Positions 58,773-64,000 of a stretch of 64,000 nucleotides of DNA are shown here, one piece after another. Numbering within the stretch: the stretch's first letter is position 1; every line of letters starts with the position of its first letter. Source of the stretch: Rhizophagus clarus (lineage: Eukaryota; Glomeromycota; Glomeromycetes; Glomerales; Glomeraceae). Position numbers and translations under genes: made by a program. Below the pieces are notes generated by a model. That model had not been told where the DNA came from. It saw nothing but the letters and a program-made list of their open reading frames with translations, and did no database searches. Location of the stretch: contig BLAL01000079.1 in NCBI GenBank assembly GCA_015698045.1, positions 947,931 through 1,011,930 on the forward strand, read 5' to 3'.

Positions 58773-59944
58773 TTTTAAAACTTGTTTGATGATGATTCTA
58801 CAGGTTAAAATGTGAGTCAAAAATTTTTTTTTCTTCTCATTTTTTTTTATTATTATAAATCAATTCTTTCATTCCTTATTTTTGCATTGATCTTACCACA
58901 TCATGATCGAGTATGATTAATATGGTGGTCAATTTCGAAAGAAAAAATATATTTTTTTTGATATACTTTGATGTATTTTCCATATGATTTTAGATATTGA
59001 GAATTTGGTAAGAGAAGAGTTTTTTTAATTACTACTTTAACGAAATGTACTAACACTTGTTCTTTTTTTTAGACAGGTTCAAAGCATGGGATTTCAACTG
59101 GAGCTCAGGGGTGTAGATTTCGGTGGGTATTTTATAACATTTTTTTTTTAAATCTTTTTTTTTTAATGTACTATTACTAACAGTTCGTTTCTTTGGAATT
59201 TTTCTATTTTGTAAATTATACTAGTAGTTTATGTATTATTATTTAGCCGTATAATAAAATAATTTATTGGCATTTTAAAATATATTAATCATGTTCTGTC
59301 AATCTTTACAAAATTGTGAAAATTATCATAAAATGGTTTTAAATACATTGTCAGGATGACATATTTTATGATGTTCTGGTAAGCATCAGAAATGGGTTCT
59401 AATGTGGTTTTCAAAATGATTTTTTATTATGTAAAATGTCTTTACAACCATATTAAAATTCGAATTTTAAGTACATTTATGATATCATAAAAGTATCATA
59501 CGATATCTTGAAAAAATTGCCTTGTCCAGTAAAAGTAGTCTCATTTTATTTATGAATGTATATTTTAATATACAGTATTTGAAATGTATTAGAGACATTA
59601 TTCTATTCAATACATTTACTAAATTTTATCGACATGGTTAATAAATTTTTAAAATCGGAACGACTTTAATAATAATTCGTGATGATTTATCGGTAAATTG
59701 ATCCACGATCGGTAGACGATTATTTGCATGATATGTTTACTATTCGGACACAATTCAATACATTTCAGCAAAGAATAAATTATATATATATTAAGCAAAA
59801 TTATTGATATGAACTTTATTTATGATTAAAAGTGTTAATAATAAAAGTATTAATAATGTAAATGTTAAGTATAATTACTAAATTATAGCTCTTCTATGCT
59901 AAATATTTACTATAAACTATTGATCGAATAAAAAAATCAAAGCG

Positions 59945-60085
59945 CTATAACATTATAAGACCATCAAGTTTCCACGAATATTTATTTTCTATCCCTTTTG
60001 TTCTTAGAGTATTAAAAATCTTCCAGAACCTTAAAGTATTATCGTCACCACCAGCTCCAGCTACAATGTCCTCTCCATTTGGAGA
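59945..60085 (-). pseudogene. Captured fragment of a Cdc20/Fizzy-type WD40 gene (right)
   Basis: Same frame as at 12175-12315 but reading SPNGEDIVAGAGG, the form expected from the APC/C-activator consensus. The left copy's Lys is therefore the derived state. It ends in TAG rather than TAA owing to a one-base difference. Confidence 0.65.
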
Positions 60086-60198
60086 AATATAAAAATAAAG
60101 GACGTGATAAAAATGTAAAATGATACATAATAAAAATATATTATATAAAATTTATAATAACGCTTCTCACTAGCCTCCTTAATTTTCAATCTTCTTAG

Positions 60199-62032
60199 TT
60201 ACTTTTTTTTATGCTTTCTTTGCTCTCTTTCATCATTATCATTCTTTTCGTCATCATCTTCGGGAAATGACCTTGCAGCACTTATGTAATAATGAGACAG
60301 CTCCATTGATCTTGTAACATCTATTTTATCAGTACAAGCAAAGTCCAAATTTATTGTGTATAAATCTGTATTTGCCATAAAAAAGTTGCGACGAGCTGTC
60401 TTGTCATCATCCACCTCCTCACTTAAACATCTAATCCCGTAAATAATAACATTTTGGAGCGCTCTTTTCATTTCTTCTGATAGTTCATTTGAAACACATG
60501 TCAACCACTGACGAAATATAGTTGAAACTGAAACTTTAGATTTTAACTGGGAAATATTATCGTTAGTGCAACTATTCTGATATGCGAAACCTATATTCGA
60601 CCATAATTCGCTCCTCCATCCATCAAAAACTTTTCGAAAACGTTTGCCCATAAAACTAATTTTTTGTTTGTTTTCTTTCTTCTTAGAAAAATGCGGAAAT
60701 AATTTACTAATTATATCTTCTATCATTGAATTTCTAGAAGAATGATCAAGGTGTCGAGTACGAAGGAATAGTGCTCTTAATTCAACGTAAATGATATCTA
60801 AGATCCATTTTGGGAGAGAACTATAATTATTTTCTAATATTTCACTCATCTGTTTTTGACTATATTCGCGACTGGTTTTAGGTTCCATATATTTATCTGG
60901 AACATTCGCGTTGGGTCTTGGGGAAGGACTTCTGGGGTAGTGACGTTCTCTAGTAAAATATTGAGACGGCAACTCCAAATTGTTATTTATGAGTTGTCGT
61001 TCAAAATTATCCCTATAATAAAAATAAATGGGCTCAGAACATATGAATTATAAATATTACAGATTTACTATATATATTTACATTGGAGTGCGGCTCTTCA
61101 AAGGCGGAGAACGCAGCGGGGAATGTGGTAATGTCGCCGGAGAGGATTCCAGTGATGTTATTGTTGATATGGGACTTTGACTTTTCCTGTATTTCTCGGT
61201 CATAAAATTGATATAATCGGGTAAAATTAGGCTGAATTCATCCGCTATTTTCTTCTTAGTTTTATAGGGATCCGGAGATATATTTATTATTTCCTCAATT
61301 CTCAAGAACTCCTCTTTTAGCATTTTGTCTACAATTATTAAATATCAAGGTAAGTGAACTATTCATATCACAAAAAGAAAGAATAATGAATTTCAATTAT
61401 AGGTCACCTATTTTTTCTTCATCATCAATTTGTTGAGGAGGTTGAGGTGGTAATTGAGGTAAGTATTGTTGAAGTTGTTGAGAAGGTGATTGCGACCATT
61501 GGTATTCATGATGTGGCCATTGACGTTGCTGATTTTGTTGAGGTTGTTGAGGTTGTTGAGGCCATTGAGGTAGAGGTGGTTGCGGCCATTGAGGTTGAGA
61601 TTGTTGAGGTTGTTGAGGCCATTGAGATTGAGGTGGTTGCGGCCATTGAAATTGAGATTGTTGAGGTTGTTGAGGCCATTGAGATTGAGGTGGTTGCGAC
61701 CATTGAAATTGATGAGGTTGAGATTGTTGAGGTTGTTGAGGCCATTGAGATTGAGGTGGTTGCGGCCATTGAAATTGAAATTGTTGAGGTTGTCGCGGCC
61801 ACTGAAGTAGAGTTTGGGGTTGAGATTGTTGCGGTTGTTGAGATTGAGGTTGTTGCGGTTGATGAGATTGAGGTTGTTGCGGTTGTTGAGATTGGGGTTG
61901 TTGCAGCTGTTGAGGTTGTTGCGGCCATTGAGACTGAGGTTGTTGATATTGCGGTTGCGATGGCTGCCAATGTTTAATAAGAGAACCTTTTTTACGAATT
62001 TCTTGTTCTTTATCAAGATCTTGAGAAGACAT
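60199..62032 (-). CDS. Glutamine-rich lineage-specific protein, right (open) copy
   Basis: Transcript-order exons are 62032-61408, 61328-61082 and 61012-60199, about 561 residues. Exon 1 is open through the whole Q/P/W-rich repeat (QPQTLLQWPR where the left copy has a stop). It is followed by the acidic IDDEEKI junction. The linker and C-terminal domain are as in the left copy: LFLRTRHLDHSSRNSMIEDI, KRFRKVFDGWRSELW, IIYGIRCLSEEVDDD. One A is missing from the poly-A run near the end (8 versus 9), so it stops at HKKK, seven residues earlier than the left frame. LFLRTR and the following helices echo the gene at 4557-6127. A Q-rich activation-type N-terminus plus a folded C-terminus could suit a nuclear regulator, but no known domain supports that. 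Confidence 0.7.
61480..61960 (-). repeat. Gln/Pro/Trp-coding minisatellite, right copy
   Basis: Same repeat as at 10300-10760, with single-base differences including the C that restores CAA at the left copy's stop. Copy number of the roughly 60-75 bp unit is the same in both arms. Confidence 0.85.
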
Positions 62033-62888
62033 TTTAATGATATCTCAATATAAAAAAAAAAGAAATAATTGAATAAAAAAAAAAAAAAATTTTTTTTATC
62101 CCCTTTTTTTTTGCGTTGATCTTACCACATCATGATCGAAAAAAATTAATTCTTGCATCGTAATTATATCTATGATTAATATGGTTAATTACGAAAAGAA
62201 AAAAAATTCTTTTTGCCATTGATCTTATTACATCATATAATACAGATTTTTTTAAGGAAAAAAAATATGATTAATATAATGATGGATATTGTGATTAAAT
62301 CATGGCCAAGTAAAATTAATATTTTTCTCACATTGTTACGATTAATTTCGAAAATAAGTTTCTTTTTTACCATTGATCTCAATAGATTTTCTAAGGAAAA
62401 AAATTTGATTAATATAATGACAGACATTGTGATTATCGAGTAAAAATTAATCTTTTTTTCAATTTTTTTCTTTTTTTTAAAAATTCTATATCGTGGTTAT
62501 ACCTATTACCAAAAAAAACTTTTTCTGCAAAAAAAGTTGTTTGCATTGATATCATAACACTACGAGTTATCTTTTCCTTGAACCTTCTCAAACATCTTAA
62601 GTCGTATAATTAATAATTAACCTCTCCTATAAACAGAGAGCAACTTACTTTAATATAAACACGAATACAAAATACGTTAGTAATGAGAACGAAAAATAAA
62701 TTCTTTAGGAAAAGAGATTATTTAAAGCACTGAACTGAAAGGAATGATTCCTAGGATAGCGAGTGATTTGAACTAAGCCAAAGTTAGAAACAAGATAGTT
62801 TCGGTATCTTCAGGCGGTATGGATGAAGACAATTCACGTATTAGCCCTTGTTCTACAATTGATTTTTATCAAACTCGCTCTACATTGA

Positions 62889-63188
62889 TTATTTCAGTTC
62901 TGTCTCAACCGATCTCCGGGGAAGAAGCAAAGTAGAAATCAAAGAATGGGAATCATGTATGGAAAAGAAACATCTTAAAAAGAAAGAGGCAACGGTTCTG
63001 CGAGTTAGAAATATCTGAGTAGATGATTCATGCTGAAGCTTCTCTTCTCTCATTTCATCACTGATGCTTTTTCTTATGCGCCTTATCCAAGAAAGCATCC
63101 ATTTCCCTTTCCTTCGATGACTTGGTATTCTTGAACTGGTCTTATGCGCATATACTGTATAAAACTTCTGGTCAAATGATCGTAGCAT
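62889..63188 (-). CDS. Uncertain 99-aa open frame in the right arm
   Basis: Mirror of 9067-9366 with one residue changed. No family recognised, and the opposite strand is equally plausible, so it is recorded mainly for completeness. Confidence 0.22.
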   Translation of the reverse strand: MLRSFDQKFYTVYAHKTSSRIPSHRRKGKWMLSWIRRIRKSISDEMREEKLQHESSTQIFLTRRTVASFFLRCFFSIHDSHSLISTLLLPRRSVETELK

Positions 63189-64000
63189 TGCTTTAAATTC
63201 CTAATTAGCTAATTACACATGTGCATATTGCATATTTTACCAAATTCTGTAGACCAATAAAAATCACAGTTTTGCACTGAGATTATCATTTAATCTCATT
63301 TGGATAAATTGTTTGTACTTGGCGTGAAGAACAGGTTATACTGTACTAATTAAACTGGCTGGTACTTACAAAAAAAGATCTTTTTTTCTGTTTTTTTTCT
63401 AATTATTATGCTTTTTTATTTCTATCTAAGGCTGTGTTTTATTGTGCCATTGATTTACTTATTATATGGCTATATTTATTTCACCATCAATCATCGCTTT
63501 GTGTAAGCTATAGTTTGTGGTTGTGCCAAATTTCCCACTGGCGCTTTCCCGGGTGTTTAATAGAATAATTGGTCGGCAAGTCATGTATAATGTATATTGA
63601 TATAAAAGAATTTATTTTTTAGTTGTCTTTCCGGCGCAGATTACTAATGTATATTAATTTAATTGATGGTGTGTGACTAAACAAATATTGACGACAACTT
63701 TTCAAATAAAAAGGTATCCGTAATTAGACAACTAAACAGGAACATCTCAGTGCTAGGATAAGCCTTGTTTAGAATAAGCCCAGCAATTCCGTACTGAGAT
63801 TTTCGAATGATGTTTCCCATTTAGGATAGGCCCAACACTTCGCTAGTTGTATATAAATACCCCTAATTTTCAAGAAAAATAAAGTTTTATAACGATTTCC
63901 CTTAATAACTTATTTTCACGTTCCTATTTTTTTTTTTAAAAAAAAAAAGAAATAAAAATTTTAGAAAAATCTTATTCCCACGTCCTTTTTTTTTTAAATA

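Larger units (their letters stand above)
58053..64000 (-). repeat. Right arm of the ~5.95-kb inverted repeat (runs off the window)
   Basis: Reverse complement of 8254-14207 with scattered differences. The inner end is sharp at ctttacagaaacc (58053). To the left of this lie LINE-remnant and A-rich sequence with no match to 14208 onward. The match has not ended at 64000. Confidence 0.95.

Noticed and set aside
1-64000. Search by eye for tRNA, rRNA and CRISPR arrays
   Set aside because: No tRNA box A/B pair, no rRNA-like block and no regularly spaced short repeats were found. The genome is fungal, so CRISPR is not expected.

Overview
The window looks like nuclear DNA of an arbuscular mycorrhizal fungus (Glomeromycotina, Rhizophagus-like). 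The evidence is very AT-rich sequence with long homopolymers, dense short introns, a protein-kinase-like/Sel1-repeat gene, lineage-specific low-complexity proteins, many decayed transposons, and conserved fungal housekeeping genes. The species assignment is inference. Every multi-exon model below was built by hand by joining splice sites so that the reading frame is kept.

Layout. 1-4440: a satellite-like array with a period of about 610 bp. One unit is interrupted by a 1.53-kb element with terminal inverted repeats, 2265-3795. 4557-6127: a six-exon lineage-specific gene. 6404-6750: the 3' end of a Tc1/mariner transposase. 7251-8100: a two-exon double zinc-knuckle gene (minus strand). 8254-14207: the left arm of a very large inverted repeat. 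14208-26111: a 2OG-Fe(II) oxygenase, an acyl-CoA-binding protein and a NUP42-like nucleoporin (all minus strand) in AT-rich spacer. 26112-32608: a 23-exon UDP-glucose:glycoprotein glucosyltransferase (UGGT, minus). 34117-36447: a pseudokinase/Sel1 gene. 36722-37830: an Sfr1/Mei5 recombination factor. 38054-39319: a TVP38/TMEM64 membrane protein (minus). 39320-42918: spacer with decayed coding remnants. 42919-47372: VPS11 (minus, 19 exons, one apparently an AT-AC intron boundary). 47631-49399: protein disulfide isomerase. 50126-51711: an ING-family PHD-finger protein. 53490-55358: an apparently intact pogo/Tigger transposon. 56122-57850: MITEs and a LINE remnant. 58053-64000: the right arm of the inverted repeat, still matching at the window end.

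The core of about 40 kb carries an ER quality-control pair. UGGT re-glucosylates misfolded glycoproteins and PDI forms disulfides; both end in the same HEDL retention signal and both promoters carry ACGTG-core sites. Other core genes serve vacuolar/endosomal tethering (VPS11), Golgi membranes (TVP38), lipid carriage (ACBP), mRNA export (NUP42), chromatin acetylation (ING) and recombination (Sfr1).

The inverted-repeat arms are about 5.95 kb each and nearly identical, and each carries three things: a lineage-specific glutamine-rich gene, a truncated paralogue of its 5' end, and a captured fragment of a Cdc20/Fizzy-type WD40 gene. The left copy of the glutamine-rich gene has a premature stop that the right copy lacks. 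The right copy has a one-base homopolymer loss near its end.
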